Shown piece after piece: positions 43,579-53,712 of a stretch of 64,000 bases of DNA (position 1 is its first letter; the number at the start of each line of letters is the position of its first letter). The position numbers and the translations under genes were made by a program. The notes under the pieces were generated by a model that worked only from the letters and a program-made list of their open reading frames with translations, did not search any database and had not been told where the DNA came from. Source of the stretch: Lutimonas zeaxanthinifaciens (GTDB lineage Bacteria; Bacteroidota; Bacteroidia; Flavobacteriales; Flavobacteriaceae); contig NZ_CP129964.1 in assembly GCF_030503675.1 (NCBI RefSeq), positions 248,001 to 312,000 of the forward strand, in the 5' to 3' direction.

Positions 43579-44616
43579 ATGAATTCAGAATATATTTTTT
43601 CTTCGATGCTAAGAATAGGTGATCTGCACAAAAACCCTTTTGAAGTTAAGAAGTTGGAGAAGTTCAAATGGAAAACAGGAGATTATGTAGTCGGACAGAT
43701 TACTAAAACCGGAAATGATCAGATGCAAATAGAGATGATCAATGGAAGAATGAGAAGTTTTATGAAAGAGGACCTGGTTATAGGGGCACTTGGAGAAAGG
43801 TATGCAACCCTTGAGGCAACCGGTTCCTGGAGAGAAGCAGAGGACGATGGAATCATGCATCTCCTGACAGGAGGTGGTCTTATCGGGAAGTGTACATCTA
43901 AATCTATTCGCCTCCCGGACCTTGTCGAAATAGAGTATGCGGGGCATATAATGCGGGATGAAAATATATGCAACATGGAGGATTTTGTTGAGCCTGTACC
44001 CTACAGAAAATTCGACATACCGGTTATTCTTCTTGTCGGGACCTCGATGTCAGCGGGCAAGACAACTGTCGCCAGAATTATCGTGAATCAGTTGAAGCGG
44101 GCCGGGCTTAAAATTGTTGCTGGTAAACTGACCGGAGCGAGCCGGTACAGGGATATACTTTCACTTAAGGATGTTGGAGCAAATCATATTTTTGATTTTG
44201 TGGATATAGGACTACCTTCTTCCATTTTTCCCAGAGAGAAATTCAGAAAAAAACTTGTACAGTTATTAAGCAGAATTCAGGGTGTGGATGCAGATGTGGC
44301 GGTAATAGAATTGGGTGCCTCACCTCTTGAACCATACAATGGTGATATCGCCTTTGAAGAATTGAAGGATTCTGTTAAATGTAATATCTTATGTGCATCA
44401 GACCCCTATGCTGTATATGGGGTAATGAAGAGTTTTAAGATGGTTCCCGATATTGTAAGTGGTATTGCCACCAATACCTATGCCGGAGCTGAATTAATTG
44501 AAAAATTGTGTGGTGTCAGGGCCTTGAACTTAATCGAGCCAGAAACTGCTGAAGAACTGCGGAAGATTCTTTCAAAAAAGCTTCAGATCAACCTTGAGCC
44601 TCATTTGTTGAATTAG
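43579..44616 (+). CDS. P-loop protein, DUF1611/BioD-like
   Basis: A 345-residue protein of unrecognised precise function. Residues about 28-130 form a beta-rich N-domain; the C-domain begins VILLVGTSMSAGKTTVARI, a Walker A motif as in BioD/MobB-like and DUF1611 proteins, and continues with KLTGASRYRDI, a DIGLPSS loop and the Walker-B-like DVAVIELGASP. The DUF1611 C-domain resemblance is by pattern only. It follows the M20 peptidase by 12 nt. A role in ATP-dependent modification of an amino acid or peptide is a guess from fold and context. Confidence 0.7.
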   Translation: MNSEYIFSSMLRIGDLHKNPFEVKKLEKFKWKTGDYVVGQITKTGNDQMQIEMINGRMRSFMKEDLVIGALGERYATLEATGSWREAEDDGIMHLLTGGGLIGKCTSKSIRLPDLVEIEYAGHIMRDENICNMEDFVEPVPYRKFDIPVILLVGTSMSAGKTTVARIIVNQLKRAGLKIVAGKLTGASRYRDILSLKDVGANHIFDFVDIGLPSSIFPREKFRKKLVQLLSRIQGVDADVAVIELGASPLEPYNGDIAFEELKDSVKCNILCASDPYAVYGVMKSFKMVPDIVSGIATNTYAGAELIEKLCGVRALNLIEPETAEELRKILSKKLQINLEPHLLN

Positions 44617-44629
44617 TCTGATTTTTTAC

Positions 44630-44661
44630 TTGGGAATTCTTCCTTAAAAAAGTTACCTTTG
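44630..44661 (+). promoter_or_regulatory. Candidate promoter of the beta-barrel gene
   Basis: TTG (44630-44632), a 21-nt spacer and TACCTTTG (44654-44661) match the Bacteroidota consensus, ending 18 nt before the ATG. It suggests that the barrel gene is not only read through from the P-loop operon. Confidence 0.55.
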
Positions 44662-44679
44662 ATTATTCAATAAGGTATT

Positions 44680-45333
44680 ATGCTTAGGACAGCCATACTG
44701 TTTCTTTTATTTATCGGTTCTCTTCAGGCACAGAAAAAAGACATGTTTGTCGATGACAAATACCTTGAAGATCAGCTCTATTTTAATCTTACTTACGTAC
44801 AATTGCTCAATACGCCTGATCCAATCGATCAGTCGGGGTTTTCCTTTGGGGTTGGTTTGGGTTTTATTAAAGACTTTCCCTTGAATAAAAAGAGGAATAT
44901 TGCATTGGGTGCAGGGCTAGGTTATGGTTTTACCAATTATTATTTCAATATTAAACTTGATGAGATAGTTCCGCCGATTGAAGTTGGTACCCTTAACAAT
45001 AAAATCAATATTCATACCGCAGAGCTTCCTTTGGAATTGAGATTCAGAGGATCTACTGCCTCTAAATATAAATTCTGGAGATTTTATCCGGGCTTTAAAA
45101 TTGCCTATGTTTTTGCGAATAAAACCACTTCAGATAAAGCATATGATTACGACATCCGCGATATTATTACAATCAATGATTTTATTTATGGACTTACATT
45201 CTCCGCAGGATACAATAAATGGAATCTTCATGTTTATTATGGGTTAAATGATTTACTGAATAATGCCCCGGGAAATTCTTATGAAGCCAATATAAACGAT
45301 ATCCGTGTCGGATTAATATTTTATATATTCTGA
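44680..45333 (+). CDS. Outer-membrane beta-barrel protein (PorT-like)
   Basis: A 217-residue outer-membrane protein: signal peptide (about 1-17, cleavage near LQAQ), then alternating beta-strands such as FSFGVGLGFIKDFPL, YKFWRFYPGFKIAYVFANK and a C-terminal aromatic VGLIFYIF typical of Omp85/BamA-recognised barrels. It matches the outer-membrane beta-barrel family that includes PorT. I cannot say whether it is the type IX secretion PorT itself; the usual PorT neighbours are not here. Its 3' end overlaps the convergent PAP2-like gene by 13 nt. Confidence 0.75.
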   Translation: MLRTAILFLLFIGSLQAQKKDMFVDDKYLEDQLYFNLTYVQLLNTPDPIDQSGFSFGVGLGFIKDFPLNKKRNIALGAGLGYGFTNYYFNIKLDEIVPPIEVGTLNNKINIHTAELPLELRFRGSTASKYKFWRFYPGFKIAYVFANKTTSDKAYDYDIRDIITINDFIYGLTFSAGYNKWNLHVYYGLNDLLNNAPGNSYEANINDIRVGLIFYIF

Positions 45334-45929
45334 TACACCTGGAAACTCAGAAACTGTGAGACCAGGCCAAGTAAAAAGCCCAGATAAATTTCTTTAGGCC
45401 TGTGCGCGTTTAAGGATAATCTTGAAACCCCAATGAGTCCCGCCAGGAGGAACAAGCCCGAAAGAAGGGAAGTAAAATTAAGATGGTATTCATAGCTCAT
45501 CACCATCACAAATCCTATAATTCCTCCGATTCCAAGCATATGAAGACTGGTTTTTATGTTGATGTTGAAAAACAGATAGGTGAAGCTCAAAGCAAAGGCC
45601 ACCCCAAAAAAAGAAAAGGCAAGTAAATCGGCAATTTGAATTCCCAGCATAGCCCTTCCCAAAAGAAAGGAGAGCATAATAAAGAAAAGGATCGGAAATT
45701 TTCTTTCATCTATAGTTCTTAAGTGATAATCCTGGATCATATTTACTCTTTTCAACAGGGCAAGCATCAGAATTGGAACAATATAAGTACTGACAAAAAC
45801 GATAAGTAAAATAATATACTCCTGTTGTTTAACAATATGTTTGGGAGTAAGATATAAGTATAAAAAACTTCCAAAAAATGAAAACAGCAACGGATGTAAA
45901 ATGTAGGAAATCAGCTTGTAAATAAACAT
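45321..45929 (-). CDS. PAP2-like membrane protein
   Basis: A 202-residue protein with about six helices. A PAP2-phosphatase-like ending is visible: SRLSLNAHRPKE fits SRx5Hx3D with Asp replaced by Glu, TSLHMLG stands where PSGH is expected, and an Arg/Lys-Pro segment DERKFPI could be motif 1. The active site is thus altered, and phosphatase activity is uncertain. It lies 3 nt after rpoN on the same strand. Confidence 0.68.
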   Translation of the reverse strand: MFIYKLISYILHPLLFSFFGSFLYLYLTPKHIVKQQEYIILLIVFVSTYIVPILMLALLKRVNMIQDYHLRTIDERKFPILFFIMLSFLLGRAMLGIQIADLLAFSFFGVAFALSFTYLFFNINIKTSLHMLGIGGIIGFVMVMSYEYHLNFTSLLSGLFLLAGLIGVSRLSLNAHRPKEIYLGFLLGLVSQFLSFQVYQNI

Positions 45930-45932
45930 AGA

Positions 45933-47384
45933 TCAAAGAATCTTTTTTCTTAACCTTGCTACCGGAATATCGAGCTGTTCACGATATTTGGCCACGGTTC
46001 TTCGGGCAATAAGATAACCACTTTCTTTTAATAATTTAGATAACTTTTCGTCTGTAAGAGGTTTCTTTTTATCCTCGTTATCAATTTCCGTTTGCAGGAT
46101 TTTCTTGATCTCTCTTGTAGAAATATCTTCACCCTGCTCATTTTTCATTGACTCTGAAAAGAATTCCTTGACAAGCTTGGTTCCATAAGGGGTGTCAACG
46201 TATTTGCTATTGGCAACCCTTGACACGGTGGAGACATCCATGTTGATCTGGTCTGCAATATCTTTTAGCACCATGGGCCTCAATTTTCGCTCATCACCTG
46301 TCAACAAGAATTCTTTTTGATAGTTCATGATTGCCGTCATGGTGATCATAAGGGTTTGCTGCCGTTGTTTTATGGCATCAATAAACCATTTTGCCGCGTC
46401 CAGTTTTTGCTTGATGAACATCACGGCATCTTTTTGAGACTTAGATTTTTCTTTTGATTCTGAATATCCCTTCAGCATGTTATCATATTCCCTTGAAATA
46501 TGAAGGTCAGGGGCATTTCTTGCATTAAGGCTTAATTCCAGGTTTCCTTCATTGATTCGAATGGTAAAATCCGGAACAATGTGTTCTATGATGGTTTGAT
46601 TTCCTGAATAAGCACCTCCGGGTTTTGGATTTAACCGTTCAATTTCTTTAATGCCCCCTTTTAACTCTTCCATGGAGATATTGAACTTCTGGGCCATCTT
46701 GGCATAATGCTTTTTTACGAATTGATCAAACGAGTTATCCAGGATGTTCTGAGCCAGCTTTCTGTCCTTTGTTTCCTCTTTTCTTTTTAATTGAAGCGAA
46801 AGACATTCTTTCAAGGAACGAGCACCAACTCCCGCAGGGTCCAGTTGCTGGATCACTTCGAGGACTTTTTCAACCTCCTCATGGGTAGTGTAGATGTTTT
46901 CAGAAAAAGCAAGATCATCGATGATATCGTCAATGGTGCGGCGGATATATCCGTTATCGTCGATACAGCCCACCATAAATTCAGCAATTAATTCTTCCTG
47001 AGGATCGAGGCTAAACGTGTGCAGCTGATTACTCAGATGCTGGTTGAAGGTTATGCCTCCGGAATAAGGTACCCGATTATCTTCATCATCACTGCTGTAA
47101 TTATTTGACTGCAGTTTATAACTAGGGATCTCATCATCACTGAGATAGTCGTCAATATTGATATCAGTTTCTATGGATTCAGTTCCTGCATCATCATAGT
47201 CTTCTCCGTTGTTCTGGAATTCATCAACACTTTCCTTACCACTTTCCAACGCAGGATTTTCTTCAATTTCCTGAGACAGTTTCTGTTCAAAAGCCTGGGT
47301 AGGTAATTGAATCAACTTCATCAATTGAATTTGCTGAGGTGATAGTTTTTGCTGTAATTTCTGCTGTAAATTCTGTTTTAACAT
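45933..47384 (-). CDS. rpoN: RNA polymerase sigma-54 factor
   Basis: A 483-residue sigma factor for -24/-12 promoters, which need an enhancer-binding activator. Region I is Gln- and Leu-rich (LKQNLQQKLQQKLSPQQIQLM), region II is acidic (about 50-110), the core-binding region covers about 120-310, an HTH is near 380 (DIADQINMDVSTVSRVANS) and the RpoN box ARRTVAKYRE is close to the C-terminus. Downstream of asnS by 75 nt, the arrangement often seen in Flavobacteriia. Confidence 0.97.
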   Translation of the reverse strand: MLKQNLQQKLQQKLSPQQIQLMKLIQLPTQAFEQKLSQEIEENPALESGKESVDEFQNNGEDYDDAGTESIETDINIDDYLSDDEIPSYKLQSNNYSSDDEDNRVPYSGGITFNQHLSNQLHTFSLDPQEELIAEFMVGCIDDNGYIRRTIDDIIDDLAFSENIYTTHEEVEKVLEVIQQLDPAGVGARSLKECLSLQLKRKEETKDRKLAQNILDNSFDQFVKKHYAKMAQKFNISMEELKGGIKEIERLNPKPGGAYSGNQTIIEHIVPDFTIRINEGNLELSLNARNAPDLHISREYDNMLKGYSESKEKSKSQKDAVMFIKQKLDAAKWFIDAIKQRQQTLMITMTAIMNYQKEFLLTGDERKLRPMVLKDIADQINMDVSTVSRVANSKYVDTPYGTKLVKEFFSESMKNEQGEDISTREIKKILQTEIDNEDKKKPLTDEKLSKLLKESGYLIARRTVAKYREQLDIPVARLRKKIL

Positions 47385-47459
47385 ACAAGTTTTAACTGTC
47401 AGCTAAAGTTACAAAAAAAGTGTGAGGCACAAGAAATAAGGCGTTGTTCTCAATACCTG

Positions 47460-48893
47460 TTAAAACTCAGCGCTTTGTGGTGTTCTCGGAAATGGAATAA
47501 CGTCTCGTATGTTGCCCATACCAGTAGCAAACTGGACCATTCTTTCAAATCCAAGACCAAAACCGGAATGAACAGCCGAACCAAACTTTCTGAGATCGAG
47601 ATACCACCATAATTCTTTTTCATCAATGCCCAAAGCCTTGATTTTTTCTTTTAAAACGTCAAGTCTTTCCTCACGCTGGCTTCCACCCACAATTTCTCCG
47701 ATGCCAGGAAAAAGCACATCCATGGCTCTAACCGTTTTTCCATCGTCATTTAAACGCATGTAAAAGGCCTTGATGTTGGCAGGGTAATCAAAAAGGATCA
47801 CCGGCGATTTAAAATGTTTTTCAACCAGGAATCTTTCATGCTCGCTTTGCAGGTCCGCACCCCATTCATGGATTGGGAATTTGAACTTTTTCTTTTTGTT
47901 GGGTTTCGAGTTTTTTAAGATTTCAATGGCTTCGGTATAACTCACTCTTTTAAAGTTATTCTCTATAACAAACTTTAATTTTTCACGCAGGGCCATCTCA
48001 CTTCGCTGGGCTGCCGGTTTAGTCTTTTCCTCATCCAACAACCTTTTTTCCAGAAACTCAAGATCATCCTGACAATGCTCCAGAATATAGCCCAGAATAT
48101 ACTTGATAAAGTCTTCACTTAGATCCATATTGGCATCGAGATCGTTGAAGGCCACTTCAGGTTCAACCATCCAGAATTCCGCCAAATGACGTGAAGTATT
48201 TGAATTTTCAGCTCTGAATGTTGGTCCAAAGGTATACACCTTCCCAAGTGCCATAGCATAGGACTCTGCCTCGAGCTGACCCGACACCGTCAAATTGGTT
48301 TCTTTCCCAAAAAAATCTTCTTTAAAATCAATTTCTCCTTCGTCATTTAGGGGAGGATTTTTTTTGTCAAGTGTTGAAACACTGAACATTTCCCCTGCAC
48401 CTTCAGCATCAGACCCGGTAATTATCGGTGCATGAAAATAGTAGAACCCGTTATTGATAAAATACTGATGGATAGCAAATGACAAAACCGATCTGATCCT
48501 CATTACAGCACTGAAGGTATTTGTACGAATTCTCAAGTGTGCATTTTCCCGAAGGAACTCCATACTGTGCTTTTTTGGCTGAATTGGGTATTCTTCCGGG
48601 TTGGACCCTCCAAGAATTGTAATTTCCGAAACCTGAATTTCCACAGTCTGGCCCTTTCCCTGGCTTTCAACCAGTACTCCTTTGATATCAAGAGCAGCTC
48701 CCGTTGAGATCTGTTTTAAATCCGACTCAGGAAATTTTTCAAAATCGATGACACACTGTATATTTTTTATTGTCGAACCATCATTAAGGGCTATAAAGCG
48801 ATTGCTCCTGAATGTTTTTACCCATCCTTTAATCTGAACCTCCTGTAATATATGTTTTGCCTCTAAAAGCTCTGCTACACTTAAGTTTTGCAT
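47460..48893 (-). CDS. asnS: Asparaginyl-tRNA synthetase
   Basis: A 477-residue class IIb synthetase. An N-terminal OB-fold anticodon-binding domain (about 15-110) precedes the catalytic core with motif 2 TFGPTFRAENSNTSRHLAEF and motif 3 GFGLGFERMVQF. The ATG at 48893 is used; an in-frame TTG seven codons upstream is not needed. A -7-like TATCTTTG lies 18 nt upstream (48919-48912). Confidence 0.97.
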   Translation of the reverse strand: MQNLSVAELLEAKHILQEVQIKGWVKTFRSNRFIALNDGSTIKNIQCVIDFEKFPESDLKQISTGAALDIKGVLVESQGKGQTVEIQVSEITILGGSNPEEYPIQPKKHSMEFLRENAHLRIRTNTFSAVMRIRSVLSFAIHQYFINNGFYYFHAPIITGSDAEGAGEMFSVSTLDKKNPPLNDEGEIDFKEDFFGKETNLTVSGQLEAESYAMALGKVYTFGPTFRAENSNTSRHLAEFWMVEPEVAFNDLDANMDLSEDFIKYILGYILEHCQDDLEFLEKRLLDEEKTKPAAQRSEMALREKLKFVIENNFKRVSYTEAIEILKNSKPNKKKKFKFPIHEWGADLQSEHERFLVEKHFKSPVILFDYPANIKAFYMRLNDDGKTVRAMDVLFPGIGEIVGGSQREERLDVLKEKIKALGIDEKELWWYLDLRKFGSAVHSGFGLGFERMVQFATGMGNIRDVIPFPRTPQSAEF

Positions 48894-48911
48894 CCTCAAA
48901 ATTTTAGGAGG

Positions 48912-48919
48912 CAAAGATA
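48912..48919 (-). promoter_or_regulatory. Candidate -7 element of asnS
   Basis: TATCTTTG on the minus strand fits TAnnTTTG just before the asnS ATG; no TTG at the expected spacing. Confidence 0.4.
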
Positions 48920-48948
48920 CATAAAGCGTTAAAATTGGGAAAGTATAT

Positions 48949-49809
48949 TTATTTTAAAATTTCCATCAGATACTCGCCATACCCACTTTTTAACAGCGGT
49001 TTTGCCACTTCTTCGAGCTGGGCAGCATCAATGAATCCTTTTCTGAAGGCAATCTCTTCAATACAGCCGATCTTTAGCCCTTGCCGCTCTTCGATCACCT
49101 GAACAAATTGCTGTGCCTGGATAAGCGAAGAAAAAGTTCCTGTATCCAGCCAGGCAGTTCCTCTACCCAAGGTAACAACTCTTAATTTTCCTTCTTCCAG
49201 ATAAGCTTTATTGACATCCGTGATCTCATATTCCCCACGTGGTGAAGGTTTTATGGTTTTAGCCTTGTGAACTACTGAATTATCGTAAAAATAAATACCG
49301 GGAACTGCATAGTTCGATTTAGGGTGTTCCGGTTTCTCTTCAATCGAAACTACCTTTCTGTTCTCGTCAAATTCAACGACCCCATATCTTTCCGGATCAT
49401 TTACATGATAGGCAAAAACAACTCCGCCTTCGGATTCTGCAGCCTGGGTCAGCCTGCGCTCCAGGTCAGCTCCATAAAAAATGTTATCCCCCAGAATAAG
49501 GGCTACATCATCATTTCCTATGAATGATTCTCCAATGACAAAGGCCTGAGCCAAACCATTTGGAACTTCCTGTACGGCGTATTCAAATCGGCATCCTAAA
49601 TTCTTGCCATCACCTAAAAGCCTTTTAAATAAAGGTAAATCATGAGGTGTTGAAATAATCAGTACTTCCTTTATTCCTGCAAGCATTAATACAGAAAGCG
49701 GGTAATAGATCATGGGCTTGTCATAAATTGGCATAAGCTGCTTGCTGACAGCCAGGGTCAAGGGATGTAAACGGGTGCCGCTTCCACCGGCAAGAATAAT
49801 TCCTTTCAT
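48949..49809 (-). CDS. rfbA: Glucose-1-phosphate thymidylyltransferase
   Basis: A 286-residue nucleotidyltransferase making dTDP-glucose, the first step to dTDP-rhamnose and other deoxy sugars. Motifs: [11 protein letters not shown] (8-18), [27 protein letters not shown] and [13 protein letters not shown]. Full length. No rfbB, C or D gene is adjacent, so the rest of the pathway is elsewhere. It lies 14 nt after the MMPL transporter gene. Confidence 0.96.
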   Translation of the reverse strand: MKGIILAGGSGTRLHPLTLAVSKQLMPIYDKPMIYYPLSVLMLAGIKEVLIISTPHDLPLFKRLLGDGKNLGCRFEYAVQEVPNGLAQAFVIGESFIGNDDVALILGDNIFYGADLERRLTQAAESEGGVVFAYHVNDPERYGVVEFDENRKVVSIEEKPEHPKSNYAVPGIYFYDNSVVHKAKTIKPSPRGEYEITDVNKAYLEEGKLRVVTLGRGTAWLDTGTFSSLIQAQQFVQVIEERQGLKIGCIEEIAFRKGFIDAAQLEEVAKPLLKSGYGEYLMEILK

Positions 49810-49823
49810 AGTGAATCCAATAT

Positions 49824-52193
49824 TTAGGTTTCTTCATCCTCTTTAGGGATGATTGTAATTGCTGGTTTTTTAAAGGTTTTCTTATTGGCGATCTTCGATT
49901 CCAAAGACAATAGTAAAGAAGGCAACAGTAATAAATTAGATACCATTGCAAAGAGAAGCGTAACAGATACAAGACCTCCCAGAGCAATTGTTCCTCCAAA
50001 ACTTGATACGGTAAAGACTAAGAATCCAAAGAATAGAACCACCGAGGTATAGAACATACTTACTCCCGTTTCCCGAAGGGCCGCATAAACCGATTTGCGT
50101 ACGTTCCATTTATGTGCAATAAGTTCCTGCCTGTATTTGGCGAGAAAATGAATGGTGTCATCAACTGATATACCAAATGCAATACTAAAGACCAATACCG
50201 TGGATGGTTTAATCGGAACACCCAGATAGCCCATTAATCCTGCCGTAATGAGTAAGGGGAGAATATTGGGAATCAAAGAGATGATAATCATTTTATAAGA
50301 ACGGAACATCCAGGCCATGAACAGGGAAATCAGGAAGATGGCCAAAGAAAGTGAGATCACAAGATTTTTAACCAGATAATTCGTCCCTTTTAAAAATACA
50401 AGAGCCTTACCTGTTAGCGATACATCGTAACGTTCTTTAGGGAAAACCTGATTTATTTTTTCCTGAATTCTTTGTTCGATGTTTTCCATTTTGTCCGTGC
50501 CAATATCCTTCATAAAGGTTGTCATTCTGGCAAACTGCCCTGTAGAATCCACAAAATCGTTTAATTGCTCGGAGGTGGCATCAGAATTTTTCGTGTAAGC
50601 CAGGATAAAATTCTTTTCCTGTTCCGTGGGTAACTGGTAATACTTTGGATTCCCATTGTAAAAAGCCTGTTTCGAATACTTGACCATATTTAGTATAGAA
50701 ATCGACTTGGATAATTCCGGGATCTCATTGATTTCTTCGTCCAGTTTGTTCATTCTTTTCATCGTGGACAGGTTCATCACTCCTTTTTTCTTTTTGGTAT
50801 CAATAAGTATCTCCAGGGGCATAATTCCACCAAACTCCTTTTCAAAGAACAGAATGTCCTTATAGAATTGTTTCCCTTTAGGCATATCTTCGATCAAACT
50901 TCCCGAAACCCTTATCATATAGACCCCTATTATACTAGTAATGATAATAACAACGGTTGATATATAAATTCCAATTCGGTGATGACGAACCGTATTTTCC
51001 ATCCAGTTCACAATAGCATCGATCCATTTCCGCTCTAAATGCTCAAGGTGCTTATCCTTGGGCTTGTGCATAAAACTATAGATAATGGGGATGATCAAAA
51101 GCGAGAGGATGAAAATCGCGAGTATATTGATCGAGGCGATGATACCAAACTCGTTTAAGAGTTGACTGTTCGTAAAAATAAACGTGGCAAATCCTGAGGC
51201 AGTGGTGATATTGGTCATCAGGGTAGCATTACCAATTTTAGAAATTACCCGTTGAAGGGATTTTGCCTGATTCCCATGTTTTTTAACTTCCTGCTGGTAT
51301 TTGTTGATGAGGAAAATGGCATTCGGCACCCCAATAACAATAATCAATGGAGGAATTAGCGCCATGAGGACCGAAATTTCATATTGAAACCAGCCAATAA
51401 AGCCCAGGGCCCATACAACACCAATACTTACAACAGTCATGGTGATGAAGGTGGCACGATAGGATCTGAAAAACAACCAGAAAATCAGTGAGGTAATAAA
51501 CAAGGCAAGACCCACAAAGATGCCAATTTCATCGATGATGTTCTGGGCATTCATGGTTCTGATATAAGGCATACCGGATACTCTTACATCCAGCCCGGTT
51601 TCTTTTTCAAAAGCTTCAACCGAAGGATTCAGAACATCAAAAACAAATCGTTCTCTTTTTTTTGTATTGACTATGGCCTTGTCAAGATATATGGCAGTTT
51701 GGACAGTACCGGTCTCTTTATTAAAAAGGATGTTGTCAAAGAAGGGTAACTTATCAAAGAGTTCGTCCTTGATTACAGCTACTTCTTCATCGGTTGAAGG
51801 GCTGTTTTCATAAAGAGGTTCAACATAAAATTTTTGATTCTTTTTATCCTTTTTAAGTTTTTTGATATCTCCAACAGAAATCGAAAAGTCTACCTCAGGA
51901 AATGAATCCAGCATATGGGAAAAGTCATTCCACCTGTTAAAATTGTCAACCTTGAAAATACTGCTGTCCTGAACTGCAAGAATGATCATGTTTCCCTCTT
52001 CCCCAAAAATATCGAGAAAATTATCGTATTTGATATTTTCAATATGGTCCTTGGGAAGCAGATTCGCCTCGGAATGAGAAAATTTAATATTCTGAATCTT
52101 AGAGCCTAAAAATACAGTAGCGGCAGCCAAAACAACCAGAATGAAAATCCTCTGTTTTAGAATAAACCTTGAAACTACCTGCCAAAAATTCAT
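49824..52193 (-). CDS. MMPL/RND-family transporter
   Basis: A 789-residue inner-membrane exporter with the duplicated RND layout: helix 1, a periplasmic domain (about 40-215), five helices, helix 7, a second periplasmic domain (about 430-610), and five more helices. The second half carries [15 protein letters not shown], with the Asp pair expected for proton coupling; the first half has the counterpart [13 protein letters not shown] without it. At about 790 residues it is of the MMPL/hopanoid-type rather than AcrB-type length, and no fusion protein or TolC gene is adjacent. Lipid export is a family-based guess. Confidence 0.9.
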   Translation of the reverse strand: MNFWQVVSRFILKQRIFILVVLAAATVFLGSKIQNIKFSHSEANLLPKDHIENIKYDNFLDIFGEEGNMIILAVQDSSIFKVDNFNRWNDFSHMLDSFPEVDFSISVGDIKKLKKDKKNQKFYVEPLYENSPSTDEEVAVIKDELFDKLPFFDNILFNKETGTVQTAIYLDKAIVNTKKRERFVFDVLNPSVEAFEKETGLDVRVSGMPYIRTMNAQNIIDEIGIFVGLALFITSLIFWLFFRSYRATFITMTVVSIGVVWALGFIGWFQYEISVLMALIPPLIIVIGVPNAIFLINKYQQEVKKHGNQAKSLQRVISKIGNATLMTNITTASGFATFIFTNSQLLNEFGIIASINILAIFILSLLIIPIIYSFMHKPKDKHLEHLERKWIDAIVNWMENTVRHHRIGIYISTVVIIITSIIGVYMIRVSGSLIEDMPKGKQFYKDILFFEKEFGGIMPLEILIDTKKKKGVMNLSTMKRMNKLDEEINEIPELSKSISILNMVKYSKQAFYNGNPKYYQLPTEQEKNFILAYTKNSDATSEQLNDFVDSTGQFARMTTFMKDIGTDKMENIEQRIQEKINQVFPKERYDVSLTGKALVFLKGTNYLVKNLVISLSLAIFLISLFMAWMFRSYKMIIISLIPNILPLLITAGLMGYLGVPIKPSTVLVFSIAFGISVDDTIHFLAKYRQELIAHKWNVRKSVYAALRETGVSMFYTSVVLFFGFLVFTVSSFGGTIALGGLVSVTLLFAMVSNLLLLPSLLLSLESKIANKKTFKKPAITIIPKEDEET

Positions 52194-52292
52194 ATTTAAT
52201 TTTATTTTCCCTTCAAGCCGTCAATGATCCTCAACATGATTATGAAAATTTTGACAAAAATGGTTGATCAATAAGTGGAATTAACCTCGGGA

Positions 52293-52847
52293 TCAGACCG
52301 TCATAATTTCTTTTTCTTTAATTACATATAAGGCATCAACTTTTTTGATATAGGAATCGGTAAGTTCCTGAACATCTATTTCAGCATTGGCCAGAAGATC
52401 TTCAGAGATATCAAGTTTTTTTAATTCATGATTCGCTTCCTTACGATCATTTCTAATACTCACCTTGGCATTTTCCGCTTCAGCTTTAGCGTGTTTGGCA
52501 AGTTCTTTTCTTCTTTCTTCCGTAAGAATAGGGACGTTAATAATTACACTTTCTCCATTATTCATCGGGTTGAATCCTAAATTGGCTGTCATAATGCCCT
52601 TTTCAATTTCCGGAATAAGCTGTTTTTCCCATGGTTGAATGGTAATTGTATGTGCATCCAGGGTATTTACATTGGCCACCTGTGTTAACGGGGTTAATGC
52701 ACCATAATACTCAACCTTTACACCGTTGAGCATCGAGGGAGTAGCCTTTCCGGCTCTAATGTTCAGGAATTCCGATTCGAGATGAGCGATCGCATTATCC
52801 ATATTTTCTTTGGCTGAATCTACAATAAATTGAACTTCTTCATTCAT
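52293..52847 (-). CDS. frr: Ribosome recycling factor
   Basis: A 184-residue factor that splits post-termination ribosomes with EF-G. The family pattern is clear: LNIRAGKATPSMLNGVKVEY, TPLTQVANVN, IQPWEKQLIPEIEKGI and LTEERRKELAK. It follows pyrH by 12 nt, the standard order. Downstream 99 nt hold no visible terminator before the MMPL gene. Confidence 0.98.
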   Translation of the reverse strand: MNEEVQFIVDSAKENMDNAIAHLESEFLNIRAGKATPSMLNGVKVEYYGALTPLTQVANVNTLDAHTITIQPWEKQLIPEIEKGIMTANLGFNPMNNGESVIINVPILTEERRKELAKHAKAEAENAKVSIRNDRKEANHELKKLDISEDLLANAEIDVQELTDSYIKKVDALYVIKEKEIMTV

Positions 52848-52859
52848 GGTATTAAAGAT

Positions 52860-53567
52860 TTAAGAATTGACTAAGGTTCCTACATTTTCACCTGAAATTA
52901 CTTTCATCAGGTTTCCTTTTTTGTTCATGTCAAAAACAATGATAGGAAGGTCATTTTCTTCACTCAGGGTGAAAGCCGTCATATCCATGACTTTCAAATC
53001 TTTGTTCATGACTTCTTTAAAGGTAATATTTTCAAACTTAATGGCACTCGAATCTTTTTCAGGATCAGAAGTGTAAATTCCATCCACCCGGGTACCCTTA
53101 ATGATCACGTCGGCATTTATTTCGATGGCTCTTAAGACAGCTGCTGTATCAGTTGTAAAATAAGGATTTCCAGTTCCGCCACCAAAAATAACAACCCGAC
53201 CTTTTTCAAGATGCCTTACGGCTCTTCTTTTGATAAATGGTTCGGCAATCTGTTTCATTTCAATAGACGTTAGTAATCTCGTTTGCAGTTCAGCTTCTTC
53301 TAACGCGCTCTGAAGAGCAAGGCCATTGATGATAGTTGCAAGCATACCCATATAGTCACCTTGGACACGGTCCATTCCATTACTGGCTCCTGCGAGGCCT
53401 CTGAAAATATTTCCACCCCCGATTACTATGGCAACTTCAACACCTTTGTCGACAATATTTTTTATGTCCGCAGCATAATCGGCCAACCTGTTAGAATCAA
53501 TACCGTAGTTTCTTTCACCCATCAAGGCTTCACCACTAAGCTTAAGAAGAATTCTTTTGTATTTCAT
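52860..53567 (-). CDS. pyrH: UMP kinase
   Basis: A 235-residue bacterial UMP kinase of the amino-acid-kinase fold, converting UMP to UDP. Motifs: [11 protein letters not shown] (7-17), [11 protein letters not shown] and [20 protein letters not shown]. It has a promoter of its own (53590-53623) after the tsf terminator and forms an operon with frr. Confidence 0.98.
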   Translation of the reverse strand: MKYKRILLKLSGEALMGERNYGIDSNRLADYAADIKNIVDKGVEVAIVIGGGNIFRGLAGASNGMDRVQGDYMGMLATIINGLALQSALEEAELQTRLLTSIEMKQIAEPFIKRRAVRHLEKGRVVIFGGGTGNPYFTTDTAAVLRAIEINADVIIKGTRVDGIYTSDPEKDSSAIKFENITFKEVMNKDLKVMDMTAFTLSEENDLPIIVFDMNKKGNLMKVISGENVGTLVNS

Positions 53568-53589
53568 AGATTTTATGATGTGAGATGTG

Positions 53590-53623
53590 CAAATATAATA
53601 AATATTAACGACGAAAAATTCAA
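53590..53623 (-). promoter_or_regulatory. Candidate pyrH-frr promoter
   Basis: On the minus strand TTG (53623-53621), a 23-nt spacer and TATATTTG (53597-53590) match the Bacteroidota consensus; the -7 box ends 22 nt before the pyrH ATG. Confidence 0.6.
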
Positions 53624-53660
53624 CAAAGTAGCCTAAAATAAAAGGAATATTGATGGTATA

Positions 53661-53691
53661 AAAAAAGGCCCGGGAATATCCCAGGCCTTTT
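53661..53691 (-). terminator. Terminator after tsf
   Basis: A stem built from AAAAGGCC and GGCCTTTT with an inner GGG/CCC pair and one mismatch, flanked by A or T runs on both sides, so it can work in both directions. It lies 21 nt after the tsf stop. Confidence 0.88.
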
Positions 53692-53712
53692 AAAATGTAT
53701 TTATTTTAGAGA

